Source: Anthostomella pinea
Lineage: Eukaryota; Ascomycota; Sordariomycetes; Xylariales; Xylariaceae
Direction: 5' to 3'
Assembly: GCA_963556695.1 (NCBI GenBank)
Contig: CAUWAG010000020.1
Location: 4,650,001 to 4,714,000, forward strand
DNA: 64,000 nucleotides
The translations under genes and the position numbers were made by a program. Shown one piece after another: positions 33,335 to 44,297 of this stretch; within the stretch, counting starts at the first letter, position 1, and each line of letters starts with the position of its first letter. The notes beneath the pieces were generated by a model. It saw only the letters and a list, made by a program, of their open reading frames with translations, was not told where the DNA came from and did not search any database.

Positions 33335-35032
33335 ATGGGAATCTTCAAGAGGACAAACATACACGCGGACGACATCACGCCTAGCTCCATCTCACCAGAG
33401 CGCATAGAGCACGGCTATGGGAAAGATGGTGAGGAGATTGTACACGCAGAGACCGCCTCTGGCACCGAGCAGCAGCAGTCAAGATGGAAGGTCTCCAAAG
33501 CCGGCGATGGCGATACAGCCATGGCCCTCTTCAGCTCGCCGGCAGAGATACGTGAGCCCATCGACCCGCTCGAGGAGAAGAAGGTCGTCCGCAAGGTCGA
33601 CATGATGATCCTGCCGTACCTGGCCGTCTGCTACGCCTTCTTCTACATCGACAAGACCACCCTTTCCTACGCAGCAATTTTCGGCATCCAAGACGACCTC
33701 AACCTGGTTGGGACGGAATACAGCTGGCTCAGTAGTATCTTCTACTTCGGCTTCTTGGCCTGGGCGCTTCCGACAAACCTCTTGATGCAGCGGTTGCCCG
33801 TCGGCCGCTACCTGGGCTTCAACATCTTCTGCTGGGGCGCGTTCTTGATGATGCAAGCAGCGGCCAAGAACTTCGCCGGCCTCGCTGCCCTTCGCGCCCT
33901 CGCGGGTGCGGCGGAGGCGTGTTCGGATCCGAGTTTCATGCTGATCACCAGTATGTGGTACACGCGCCGCCAACAGCCTGTCCGGATGGGTCTCTGGTAC
34001 ACCGCCAACGGCTTCGGCATCGCTCTGGGAGGGCTACTGGGCTTCGGTATCGGCAACATCAACGGCGGTCTTCCGTCATGGAAGTTCGAGTTCATCATCA
34101 TCGGCGCCCTGTGCTGTATCTGGGGGGTCGTCATGTATATCTTCCTTCCCGACAGCCCCGTCACAGCCAAGGGCCTCTCGACAAGGGAGAAGCGGATAGC
34201 CGTCGAGCGTCTCCGGGAGAACCAGACGGGCGTGGAGAACAAGCGCTTCAAGTGGTATCAAGTCCGCGAGGCCTTCAGGGACATCAAATTGTACGTCTTC
34301 TTCTTTCTGGGAGTCGTGGGTAACATACCGAATGGCGGGATCAGCAACTTCGGCACGATCATCATCCAAGGCTTCGGCTTCTCCACGCTCGTTACCACAC
34401 TGATGCAGGTCCCATACGGCTGCATCATCGCCGTCTCTATTCTCGCGTGCGTCTTCCTCGACAACCACTTCTCTAAAAACGGACGACAGACTCGGTGCTG
34501 GTCCATCCTACTATTTCTATGCCCCAATATCGCCGGCTCCGTTGGTCTCCTCTTCATAGGTGCAGACAACCGGGCCGGAAGACTGGTATCGTACTATCTC
34601 ACCGGACCGTACAACGCAGCGTTCGTGATGATTCTCTCCATGACCACGGCCAACACGGCCGGGCACACCAAGAAAGTCGTCACGAACGCCGTGCTCTTCC
34701 TGGGCTACTGCACCGGCAACATCGCAGGCCCTTTCTTCTACAAAACCGACCAATCACCCCAGTATCCGCTCGGGATCTGGAGCATGATCGTGTCGCACCT
34801 GATCGAAGTCTGCGTCATCTTGTTGCTGCGGTTCATACTTGCGAGGGAGAACAGGCGGAGAGACCGCATCCAGAGCCAGATGGAGGGCGGGCTGGAGGGA
34901 AGGGATCTGGATGCTACGGCTTTTAGCGATATGACTGGTAAGTCAAGTGCTATAGTATCAACAAACAGCTCTGCGAGATGTACTGACCAGAGGAAAGATC
35001 GTGAGAACCTCAACTTTAGGTACATCTACTAG
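33335..35032 (+). CDS. MFS permease, Dal5/allantoate (ACS) type, 545 aa
   Basis: This is a proton-coupled plasma-membrane transporter of the anion:cation symporter family; fungal members carry allantoate, nicotinate, pantothenate or other carboxylates, and the substrate here is open. Exons are 33335-34937 and 34998-35032. The 60-bp intron (GTAAGT donor, TACTGAC branch, AAAG acceptor) is a multiple of three with no stop, so an unspliced frame also reads through. Splicing restores the common ending DRENLNFRYIY. A hydrophilic N-terminus of about 85 residues precedes the first helix (MMILPYLAVCYAFFYIDKTT). Helices continue with YSWLSSIFYFGFLAWALPTN, MGLWYTANGFGIALGGLLGF and the late segment LGIWSMIVSHLIEVCVILLL, about twelve in all. 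A cytosolic loop holds FLPDSPVTAKGLSTREKRIA, typical of the family. Confidence 0.93.
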   Translation: MGIFKRTNIHADDITPSSISPERIEHGYGKDGEEIVHAETASGTEQQQSRWKVSKAGDGDTAMALFSSPAEIREPIDPLEEKKVVRKVDMMILPYLAVCYAFFYIDKTTLSYAAIFGIQDDLNLVGTEYSWLSSIFYFGFLAWALPTNLLMQRLPVGRYLGFNIFCWGAFLMMQAAAKNFAGLAALRALAGAAEACSDPSFMLITSMWYTRRQQPVRMGLWYTANGFGIALGGLLGFGIGNINGGLPSWKFEFIIIGALCCIWGVVMYIFLPDSPVTAKGLSTREKRIAVERLRENQTGVENKRFKWYQVREAFRDIKLYVFFFLGVVGNIPNGGISNFGTIIIQGFGFSTLVTTLMQVPYGCIIAVSILACVFLDNHFSKNGRQTRCWSILLFLCPNIAGSVGLLFIGADNRAGRLVSYYLTGPYNAAFVMILSMTTANTAGHTKKVVTNAVLFLGYCTGNIAGPFFYKTDQSPQYPLGIWSMIVSHLIEVCVILLLRFILARENRRRDRIQSQMEGGLEGRDLDATAFSDMTGKSSAIVSTNSSARCTDQRKDRENLNFRYIY

Positions 35033-36080
35033 GTAGCTAGCAATCGAGCTTCATACGAACAACCACCCTCTGCGCTTCGGCTTGATCTCAGCAGCAGTTC
35101 GGCCAAACCTCTGTATGCGCCTATGTTCCCTACTGCATGATGAGCATGCAGTCGTTGTCGCCGGGTACGCTGCATAGTCATACCTTCTTCCCCATAGTTC
35201 GTTGTCGTCGAAGCTGGTTACTTATCCGCCCAAGCCTCAAGCACCATCCAGCATACATACAACTCTCCCTCACCTGCCTCAGGAAGTCCGGCTCCAATAA
35301 CTTCCCCACAGACACATTCATCCCCACTCCGCCCCTTGCGCCTCGCCTCCTCGTCTTAAGCACAGAGTCTCTGGCCGTCGCCTGCGCAGGCGCCGACGCT
35401 GACTCCAAAAGCCTCAGCTTGATACTCTTGTCCGGAGGGTCGTCGCTCAGCACGATCTGTCCATTTGTCCAAGACAAGACTGACCGTCGCCTGCCTGCCC
35501 TTGCGTATATGAATCCTGAGATGCAGTATCGAAGCCAGAGCTGTCGATAATCGCCCGGTATCAAGCCCTTCACTGGATGAGTACAGCGGCGTCCCAGCCA
35601 CCGGAGCATCACCCAGCACATGCCCCTCTCCTCCTCGTCAACACCGTATACAGACACAGACAAGACACAGCCGTAACAGGACCCAGCATAGTACACCCAT
35701 AAACCGGCCCCATCAACCAACCTCCTTGTAACGAAAGGAGAAGCTGCCGTCTTGTGCTCGCTCAGTCTTGCGGTGGACGTATTCTCGTTCAATCTGGACT
35801 CATTTTGACTGATCGTCGCGCCGTATAATTTGTCCTTCACAATATTATACCCATGCTCGTGATGTCCCAACAACAACTACGAGAAGATTCAAGGATAGTA
35901 AAGCCAATTCTATAGCTTGATAGGTGTTTCTCAACGGTAGTGGGTGAGATACACCGGGATACATTATCATTCTTAACATTGCCCCCTTTTCATCCGATCA
36001 CCCTCCTATCCGCTCCCTCACCCCCTATCCACCGCCTCAACTCACACAACCCCCATCACCACAACCCCCCGTCACCCCCC
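35033..36080. other. Intergenic between convergent genes, 1 kb
   Basis: This contains the 3' regions of the MFS permease and the GPI protein. A 232-codon minus-strand frame at 35178-35876 begins with TTG codons, has no domain and was not called. Bases 35980-36080 are a C-rich, low-G stretch on the plus strand. Confidence 0.55.
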
Positions 36081-37485
36081 CTAAAACCAAAACCCACCCA
36101 CAACCCCAACCAACCCAGCAACAACCGTAACAAACAAAACCCCTCCCGCCTCGAGCCCAGCCGCCGCATTCGGATTAACAGTAGCCTGCGCACTGGCACT
36201 GGCCGCGAACGCGAACGCGCCAGTCGCGCTCGCCCTGCCACCCGTGGCGCCCGCGACGCCGGAAGACGACAGCGGCGCCAGGGACCCCGTCGTCATCTGC
36301 GTGCCGGGGAGCTGCTGCAGCGTTGTGTCGGTGGCCTGGGCCAGGAGGGCGGCGCCCGAGACAGTACCAGTAATCGAGGCAGACGCGGAGCCGGGGCCGG
36401 CAACACCGCTCTCGCTCTCGCTATCGCTCCCGGCAGCGGCTCCAGATTCCGTGGCCGAAACCGCGCCGGGAAGCTCCTGCAGGGCGCCGGAAGAGACGAC
36501 TCCGGCGCTGGGGAGAGCGGCGAGGGAGTCCGAGGACGCGGACGCAGATGTGGCTGCGTCCTCGCCAACGGCAGCAGTCTCGCCAGAAGCGTCGGACTCG
36601 GTCGTTGTGGGCAGGGCCTGCAGCGCAGCGGACGAAGTCATGACGCCCGCGCTGCCGGGGAGGGCCTCGGTTGCGGGCGAGGCAGCGGCTGTTTTGCCCG
36701 CGGCAACGGCCACGGCGGCGGATGTAGCATTCAAAGCCGCAGCCAGGCCTCCTATGGGTGTCAGAGCCGCCGCCGCAGCAGAGCTAGTGGTTGCGGTGTC
36801 GGCGCCAATGGTTTGGAAGCCGCCGGTGGTGGTGGCAGCAGCGAGGGTGGCATTAGATTCTGCGATGGCGCCGCCGAGACCTGCACCGACACCAGCAGCG
36901 GCAGACGAGGTCGCGATGAGAGCTGCCGCGGCCTCACTGGCGGTCGTCGCATCGCCGATGGTCTGGAAGCCGGCAACGGAAGCTGTACTTGAAGCCGCTA
37001 CGAGAGCCTAGTATCGGTTAGAATGATGAATATAACGGTTGAGGAACATAGTTAAGGAGACTTACCTCAGTTGCGGAAGTGGCGACCACTTGAGCGGCAC
37101 TTGTACTCTCGACGACAGCCGCGACGCTCGTAGCGATAACTTCAGCAGCACTTGTAGTCCCAACAACCTCTGACGCACTGGAAGTCTCGACGACCGCTGC
37201 CGCACTCGTAGTCTCAACAGTCGCAGCGCTCGTCTCCGCCGCCCCTCCAGCACCAGGTAGAGCCACCAGCTCGCCAGCAGTGGCAGCGGCGCCAGGGAGG
37301 GCAACCAGCCCAGTATCACTCCCAGCTCCCGCAGCCGCGTCGGCTCCCGGAAGCTGCTGCAGCTCCTGGCTCTCGCCGCCAGACTCGGCCTGTGCCTGTC
37401 GGGCTGGCGCGGCGTAGACGCCGACGCCGCCGAGGGAGGTTGCGAGGAGGACGGCCAGGGCCGCGGTGATGTTGGAGTGCCTCAT
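36081..37485 (-). CDS. GPI-anchored Ala/Ser-rich cell-surface protein, 448 aa
   Basis: This looks like a wall or plasma-membrane surface protein of unknown role. Exons are 37066-37485 and 36081-37007; the 58-bp intron has a GTAAGT donor, a CTAAC branch and a TAG acceptor and is phase 0. The signal peptide is MRHSNITAALAVLLATSLGG plus VGVYA. A short hydrophobic tail (VLFVTVVAGLVGVVGGFWF) ends the protein after NPNAAAG, a good omega-site context. In between it is almost only Ala, Ser, Thr, Gly and Val. It is punctuated by at least eight copies of a Leu-Pro motif: LQQLPGA, LVALPGA (twice), EALPGSA, LQALPTT, LAALPSA, LQELPGA and LQQLPGT. GFQTIGDATT and GFQTIGADTA form a second repeat pair. O-glycosylation is likely. 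I do not know a named family. Long antisense frames over it come only from the Ala-rich code. Confidence 0.85.
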
Positions 37486-39338
37486 CTTTGAATATGTAAA
37501 TTTAGATTATTAGACGGTTATGTAAACAAACAAATCAGAGGTAGAGGTATGTACGTAAGTCCGCAAGGGGGGTATCAAAAACAGGGAAAGGAGAACGTAA
37601 AGGGGACTGCTCAACAGTACGGCTGGCCAGCAGACTGGGTGAATGAGTGACTGGAAGCGAAGCGAATAATGAGGAAAAGAAGAAACAACGATAGAAAGAG
37701 ATCGCGACTTCCAGAGACGGGAAGGACAGAGATGTGGCTAGGATACACGGGACAGAGGCGCGTGTGGACATGGTCTGCCCAAGTGATCAGAATATATGTA
37801 ATGCCTTGTCCACATCCAGTCCAGGCCGTGTGTTTCCGGCTTGTCTTCATGATCTGCGGTAGGCAGGAGTTTGAGTTCTGGTCCGGCGGAGGGAGGGGTA
37901 TCGTCCCTTCTTGCCTGACCTGACAATGCTTGGCTCTTGTTTCTCAGCCCATGGAGATAGGGTCTGGTGTTTGACTGACAGCTCGACCGCTTGGTCCAGA
38001 CTCTGAACTGCACTGGTGCAGACCATGTCATCCATCTCCTGCTCTCCAATAGTGACGGGCACCTCGTTGACAGGTTCCAACCCAGACGAAGATCCATGTG
38101 TCAGGAAGCTGACAGGCAGGTAAGAACCGGCACCTGGCAAGCATGAGGCATGTCGACCCTAAAGGAAAGGCACAGGTAGGTCCCCGAGCAGACAGCAAGC
38201 GAGCTTTCCTGTACATTATGCTAGTGCAATGCCCTGCGTTGAATCAGTCACGGAGTCACAACAATAATACCAGAAAGAAAGAGCCCAGCAAACAGGAGGC
38301 AAGGCCACATGTTCCACCAAGCCCGGTCGGACGGTGCCGAGCAGCATACCTAGCAAACAAGGCAACAACGGAGACATCTAAGGGGTCCAATAAGCTTTGC
38401 GGAACAGCACGCTGAGGTGTCATCTGCTTGATCCCCAGTCGATGCGGGTAAAGAGCCAGCCGCGACCCCAGATCCAGAGTCCAGACTTCAGACTGATGCA
38501 GGCTGGTGCGTGCGCCCTTTGAAGTGGCAGGCCCAGCAGCACGGCAGACGTCGCTCCCGGGTGCCCCTGCGCGATGTGAAACTCGCCTCATCGGGACGAC
38601 TTCATCAAGCGAACAACAACCTCGCGTCTCAGCCCGGTGCCAAGAGGCTCTTGGCGTTCGAATCTTTCTGCAAGACTCAAAAGTCGAATTGAATGAGCCT
38701 TATCAGAAGCAAGAAATGAGATGGTATTGTAATGATTCGTGACCATAAATTGTTGGCGGCTGGTTGCTTTTGGAAGCTTGCCGCTGAAACTTGGGGTTGG
38801 TTGGGGTTAGGTGGTGTTGAAACGCCTTAAGAAAGCTTCCAAGTTCTGGAAACAAGCGCGGAACAACATGGCTGCGGAACAACTTGACCTTGGCCCCGTA
38901 GGTATCAACACAACTGAAATCTCAGACTACAAGCCATCAAGGCATTCTATTCACAGCTATGACAGGAAATACGAGTTCACCAAAACTTCCATTGCCAATA
39001 CCCAAACAAAATACAATACAATGCAAGCCCATCTCCAGAGCACTTCCATAATGCCTACATCTGTCTGACCAGTGTCCGTGCCAAAGTTGCCTTGCCACAA
39101 GAGCAAACTACCTCGCAGCTCTCTCCATGTCTTGATGAGCATCAAGTTCTGCAAACTCCATCACAAAAGCGATCCTACACAAGCGCCTCGATGACCCAAA
39201 CAGCCCCTTAGTCGCCACCAACGCCCTTTCAATCCTTCAATCATCATCATCCAATCCCACCGGAGGCATTCATGTTTACCACCACCGCCAGCAAGACTAT
39301 CCCCTCCACTCTGGGATCGCCCCGGGTGCAGTGACGCC
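37486..39338. other. Intergenic, 1.85 kb
   Basis: This holds the upstream region of the GPI protein and the 3' region of SSR4. No coding sequence is supported; the frames present are short and lack domains or splice continuity. Confidence 0.55.
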
Positions 39339-41766
39339 CTACGAGTTGCTATCAGCAGGCGTATCCCCTCCCCCCCGCGTCTCAACGCCATGGAACGCAT
39401 CCCCGAACGCCGAGTCGTCCATACTCATATCCATACCCTCCTCATCCATACCCCCATCGTCGTCGCCAGCGCCAAACTCAGCCAGAGCATCCCCCGCCGA
39501 GTTCAAGTCGTCCAGCTCGCTAAAGTCGTTCTGATCGCCTTCAAACCCCATCGAAGGCGTCCCCATCGCCGAGTCCTGCTTGCTAGCATTCCCCGCCGCC
39601 GCCTTCGTTGGGGGTGCGCCACTCGCAGCAGCAGCAGCAGCAGCAGCAGCAGAGCCTGCCCCAGCGTCCGGTGTAGTAGCTCCGCCTTTGGGGACCACGA
39701 CCCAGTCGCCGCTGCCTGTCCCCTGGTCAGGAGCGGTTCCGGCCGGCTGCCCAGTTGTTGCCCCCGTACCGTCCATTTTCGCATCAACACCCTGCTTGGC
39801 CGCCGTGCCGGACGCTTGTGGGTGTGGCGGCCGCGGCGAGGGCACGTTCAGGTTCGCAGGGGTGGCGGCGCTGGACTGAGCAGCCGACAACTGTGGCTGG
39901 GGCGTAGAGGTTGATGAACCACCCGCGTGCACTGAGACAACATGATTTAATAATTGCCATCTTTGGAATGGTTCGGATGAAAAGAATGCAAGACGCGGCG
40001 GAGATGGAGAGGTGAGACAGCACCCGTAGAAAATGCCAGGAGAAGCAGATATTGACCTAGATCCGACACGAGGGATAGAAAGGCGACTCAAGAAATTACA
40101 TACTCTGATCCAGAAGTCCTGCGGCCGTTCCACCCATGTCGATATCAGAGTCGCCAATCATGAAGCCGCTCTGTTGCGAGCCAGCATGGGACGGCTGACG
40201 CGACATTGTGTTGCTTCCATTTGCAACACCAATTTGAGGACCGCCCGCACTGGGCTGATGGACAGATGCGTCGGGCGCAGGTTCAGGGGCGGGCTCCTGG
40301 TAGCCACCTTTGTGAATCCTCTTCAAGTCATGAATCACCTCCGCCTGGCGGCCCAGGTGTGCTTCTACTTGAGCAACGATGTCCTCAACCTTCTTGGTAT
40401 GCTTGGAGGGCCACTGGTTCACCCCCTCCTCGCTTTCCTCTACCTGGCCTTCTAGAAGCAAGCCGTCCTCGCCGGCGTCATCTATAGCGGATCGTAGCTC
40501 TCTCTCAGCAGTAGTCAACAAGGAGTTGCGCTTGAATTTGGCCATCTTCTTCGCGTGGTCCGCTTTCATCTTCTCAATATCCGCTTTTGTAAAGTCAATG
40601 CGATCGGTTACTCGCTTCGTGAATTCGGAAGCCAGCTCAGGGTCCAAGTGGGTCGTAGCAGGCTTCGAGGACGGTTTCGTTGTTGCCTCGGGTCCATAAG
40701 ACTCATATATACCATCAGTGAGACCAGAGAGTTCGCCCTTGAGCCCGAGGCCCAGATCTGCAAACCCAATCTGATCCATTCTATACGGCGAAGACAGGAT
40801 CTCCTCCATCCATTCATGGTTTTGACGATAGCGAACCAGGCTGATGTCGCGAGGCGTCATATGGTCAAAGAGATCGCCACGAGACGTGTCCTCGTCATCA
40901 TCGTAAGTGCTATCTGACTGGGCGATGGCAGCCATCGGAGCTATTTGCCCATGAGCAGACTGGTTGGTCCGAGAACGCTTAGATGGCGGACCGCCAGCGC
41001 CGGGTGGATGAGCGGGATAGGCCATAGCCTGAGGGACGCCTCGATTCGCAGGGTACATCTGCTGTCGCGATAGCTCTCTAGGCCAGCTTATCTGCGGCCA
41101 GTTGACTCGGTCGCCTAGGATGAATTCTTTCCGCTGGATCTGCCCGCATCGCTGAAGGTAAAGGCGAGTCTCCAGAATAGACGCCGTTCGAGCATCGCCG
41201 CGGATCGCTTGCGAGGGAATTCGCTCGTTGTGGTCGATTGGGCCGTAGTGTACAATCCAGAGACTCGGGTCGACTTGGGGAGCGTTTGGGTTAGGGGCAT
41301 TCGGAGGAATTAATCGGAAGCGGCGGCGGGAATGGGTTGCCATGGGCTCTCCGTATGCGAACCCAGCCTTGTGATAGTACATTTCCAGAATCTGGCGTGG
41401 TCAGCAAGGAACCTGGTTGGTATACTACCTCGGCGGCCTGCGATCGCGACTTACCACACCGTTGCCCACTTCCTGCTGGTAATAGGACTCTTGAGCAGGC
41501 CATATGAAACCGTCGCTGGCGTAGTTGGTTCCCATCAGCTGCAGCGGCTGCCAGTTGAGACTGATATGTCCGTGTTCGGGTCGGTCGACGTAAGTCCAGA
41601 AGAAGGGTGCGGTGTCGCGAGCGATCTTTGGCGCCTGCATCAGCCAAGCGGTGACTTCCTGCGGCTGCACCTGGGCCTTGAAGGTGTATCGATAGGTGGA
41701 CATGAGATGGACATGAGGGAGGAGATCTCTGTTGACCCCGTAACTGGGGTCGCTGATGGACGACAT
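39339..41766 (-). CDS. SSR4: SWI/SNF and RSC complex subunit Ssr4, 730 aa
   Basis: Ssr4 is a shared subunit of SWI/SNF and RSC chromatin remodellers described in fission yeast and widespread in filamentous fungi. Exons are 41455-41766, 40104-41391 and 39339-39931, with phases that join exactly (GTAAGT and GTATGT donors). The N-terminal DUF1750/Ssr4 domain spans exon 1 and the start of exon 2: LMSTYRYTFKAQVQPQEVTA, APFFWTYVDRPEHGHISLNW, LEMYYHKAGFAYGE and SRRRFRLIPPN. A middle helical part has LFDHMTPRDISLVRYRQNHE and a Lys/Glu-rich stretch with DIEKMKADHAKKMAKFKRNS. The tail is low complexity with an eight-residue Ala run coded by a GCA tract. The C-terminus is acidic and Met/Asp-rich (DDDGGMDEEGMDMSMDDS), another mark of the family. 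The protein is nuclear. Confidence 0.93.
39625..39653. repeat. (GCA)n trinucleotide repeat inside SSR4 exon 3
   Basis: About nine GCA units read as a poly-Ala run on the coding (minus) strand. Repeat number is likely variable between strains and would not shift the frame. Confidence 0.95.
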
Positions 41767-42264
41767 TCTGTTCCCGGGTCACCAGTTGTCAAGGGTGGGA
41801 ATTGAACAAATTGGTTGAGCTTTGGTGAAACTGCGTACGCCGTACACAAGTCGGGTGCGGCCAAGTGCGAGCTTGTCGATTGTAGACGCAGGACTGGCGC
41901 GGCGCAAAGGGCAATGTTGAAGACGAAGCTGTACGAAAGACGCCAATTTGGATGTCGCGAGAATGCGCGACAGAAGCTCTCCGCGGTGGAGCTGTCGGGT
42001 GGAGGTTTTTGTTGCAGCGCCCTACCTAAGGCGACCTAGCCAACTTGTGGCTGAATTCCAAGGTCAGTGGCTGAGTGGCTTTTAGGTAGTGCACAGACCA
42101 CGTCACAGCCCTTAATTGCATTTCTTCACATGATAGACAATAGTTGTGTTCATTCTCCTAGCATCTTCAGTTATGCCTGGGTCTATTGACTCGTCTACTT
42201 GCTAAGTTACTGCCTATTTCACTGCGCCATTCCACAGATAGGCCTTTCAAGCCTCATTACGTTC
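41767..42264. other. Region between SSR4 start and GND1 stop
   Basis: About 500 bp, serving as SSR4 promoter and leader and as the GND1 3' region. No gene is supported. Confidence 0.6.
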
Positions 42265-44297
42265 TTATGCTTGGTATGTGGAAGCAGAAACATTGCCTCC
42301 ACGTCCAGTCCAGTTGACGTGGTTGTATTTTCCTTCGGGGTACTTCTCGTTGGCAGCCTTGGGCTTGATCTGGAAGGTGTGCGCACCGAAGTAGTCACGT
42401 TGGGCCTGGAGTAGGTTGGCCGGCAGGTCCTCGGTGCGGTAGCCGTCGAACCAGTTGAGCGCCGTCGAGAAACACGGCGTTGGGATACCCAGCGCCGCGG
42501 CCTTGCCGATGACATCTCTCCAGCCAGGTTGCGCCTTGTTGATGGCCTTGTTGAAAAAGTCATTGAACAACAAGTTCTCGAGATCGGGTGTTTCCCTGTA
42601 CGCAGAGGTGATGTCCTTCAAGAAGACGGAGCGAATAATGCAACCTCCACGCCACATCAGAGCGATCGAGGGCTTGTTGAGCTTCCAGCCGTATTGCTTG
42701 GCAGCCTATGTGTTTTCGTCAGCAAACTGCATGGGCCGCTTGGAAAGAAGTGAAGGGTTAGGTCGTTACTCACATCTTGCATCAACATGAAACCCTGAGC
42801 ATACGAGATGATCTTGGACGCGTACAGAGCTTGCTCGAGGTCGTCAAGGAACTGCTCCTTGTCACCCTCGAACTTGGTCGAACGGGCAATGTACTGGAGT
42901 TTCTTCGACGCGGTTACTCGCTCGGACTTGAGAGAAGACAGGCAACGGGCGAGCACAGATTCGGCAATCAGGGTGACAGGCATTCCGAGGTCCAGAGCGT
43001 TGATGGCGGTCCACTTGCCAGTACCCTTCTGACCAGCCTGGTCCAGGATCTTCTCGACCAGTGCGGTTCCGTCATCATCGTTGTAGTACATGATGTCCCG
43101 GGTGATCTCGATGAGGAAGGAATCCAACACGCCCTTGTTCCACTTGGCGAAAACGTCGCCCATCTCCTTGTTGGTCATACCGAGACCACGCTTCATGATA
43201 TCGTATGCCTGGCGAGGTCGAGGTCAACATCGTCTTCGGCGACAGAAAGTGTTATAGGGTGGCATACCTCGCAGATAAGTTGCATGTCACCGTACTCAAT
43301 ACCGTTGTGTACCATCTTGACGTAGTGACCAGCACCCTCGTCACCAACCCACTCACAGCAAGGCTCGTCACCACTCTTGGCGGAGATGCTCTGGAAGATG
43401 TCCTTGATATGGGGCCACGCCTCCTCGTTACCACCGGGCATAATGGAGGGACCGTATCGAGCACCCTCCTCACCACCGGATACACCGGAGCCGACGAACC
43501 GGATGCCCTTACCGTTCAGGTATTGGGTTCGGCGGTTGGAGTCAGGGAAGTGAGAGTTGCCACCGTCAATGATGATGTCGCCCTTCTCGAGGAGAGGGAG
43601 CACGTTCTCGATCCAGTCGTCGACAGCCTTGCCGGCCTGGACGAGCAGCATGACACGACGGGGCTTCTTGAGCTTGGAAATGAACTCCTCGGTGGAGTGG
43701 GCACCGATGATGGACTTGCCCTTGGCCTCGTTGGCCAGGAAGTGGTCTACCTTGGAAACGGTTCGGTTGAAGGCGCAGATGGTGAAGCCGTGGTCGGCCA
43801 TGTTCAGAATCAAGTTCTGACCCCTAACGAGAGGTGAGCATGTCAGGAAGCCATGGGTACTGGGAATTGGGATATTGACTTACATGACGGCCAGGCCAAT
43901 GAGGCCGAGATCAGCACTTCCGGGAGAGTTAGCATGACTTCGGAGGTAGGAGTGCAGCTGAGAGGGGATGGCGCGGCGCAACGAGGAAAAGAAGCTCGCC
44001 TTCCACCACCAAAGGAACTAGCTATGCTGGCGAGACGAGCGCTAGATTGACCCAGCAAGCCGTTTCAGTCACATAGGTTGAAGGCAACGAGATGGCACAG
44101 ATGATTGATGGCATTGGGCATGTCGAGGACATTGAGAGACATTGAGAGACATTGAAGGGCAATGGAATACAGCCGGAACAGGCGGCGGGGTTGGTGGGGG
44201 TGGCATCTTCATCTTCTGCGGCTGCTTCTGGGTGACTGAGGGGTGTTGATTGACGGTTGTGCTGGGTAAGAGAGCGGACTTACGTGGCGCCAGACAT
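42265..44297 (-). CDS. GND1: 6-phosphogluconate dehydrogenase (decarboxylating), 492 aa
   Basis: This is the NADP-dependent third step of the oxidative pentose phosphate pathway: 6-phosphogluconate to ribulose 5-phosphate, CO2 and NADPH, in the cytosol as a dimer. Five exons are 44284-44297, 43884-43916, 43268-43823, 42774-43208 and 42265-42705. The first two are only 14 and 33 bp; a 367-bp first intron ends with a GCTAAC branch. The joined start is MSGATADLGLIGLAVMGQNL, with the NADP glycine motif G12-x-A-x-x-G17. Further conserved blocks are DIIIDGGNSHFPDSNRR, VSGGEEGARYGPS, the catalytic-Lys segment EGAGHYVKMVHNGIEYGD, and WFDGYRTEDLPANLLQAQRD near the end. The length equals the family norm. 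An upstream ATG in frame with MSGAT exists in the leader (44651) but is not needed. Confidence 0.96.

Noticed and set aside
35178..35876. 232-codon minus-strand frame after the MFS permease
   Set aside because: It starts at TTG codons, has no domain, signal or splice support, and lies where convergent 3' ends are expected.
35940..37011. Long plus-strand frames (350 and 255 codons) over the GPI protein
   Set aside because: They are antisense to a gene with signal peptide, intron and GPI tail; Ala/Ser-rich GC-rich codons leave the opposite strand open. The longer one also lacks an ATG start.
43205..43837. 210-codon plus-strand frame
   Set aside because: It is a shadow of GND1 exon 3 on the minus strand.
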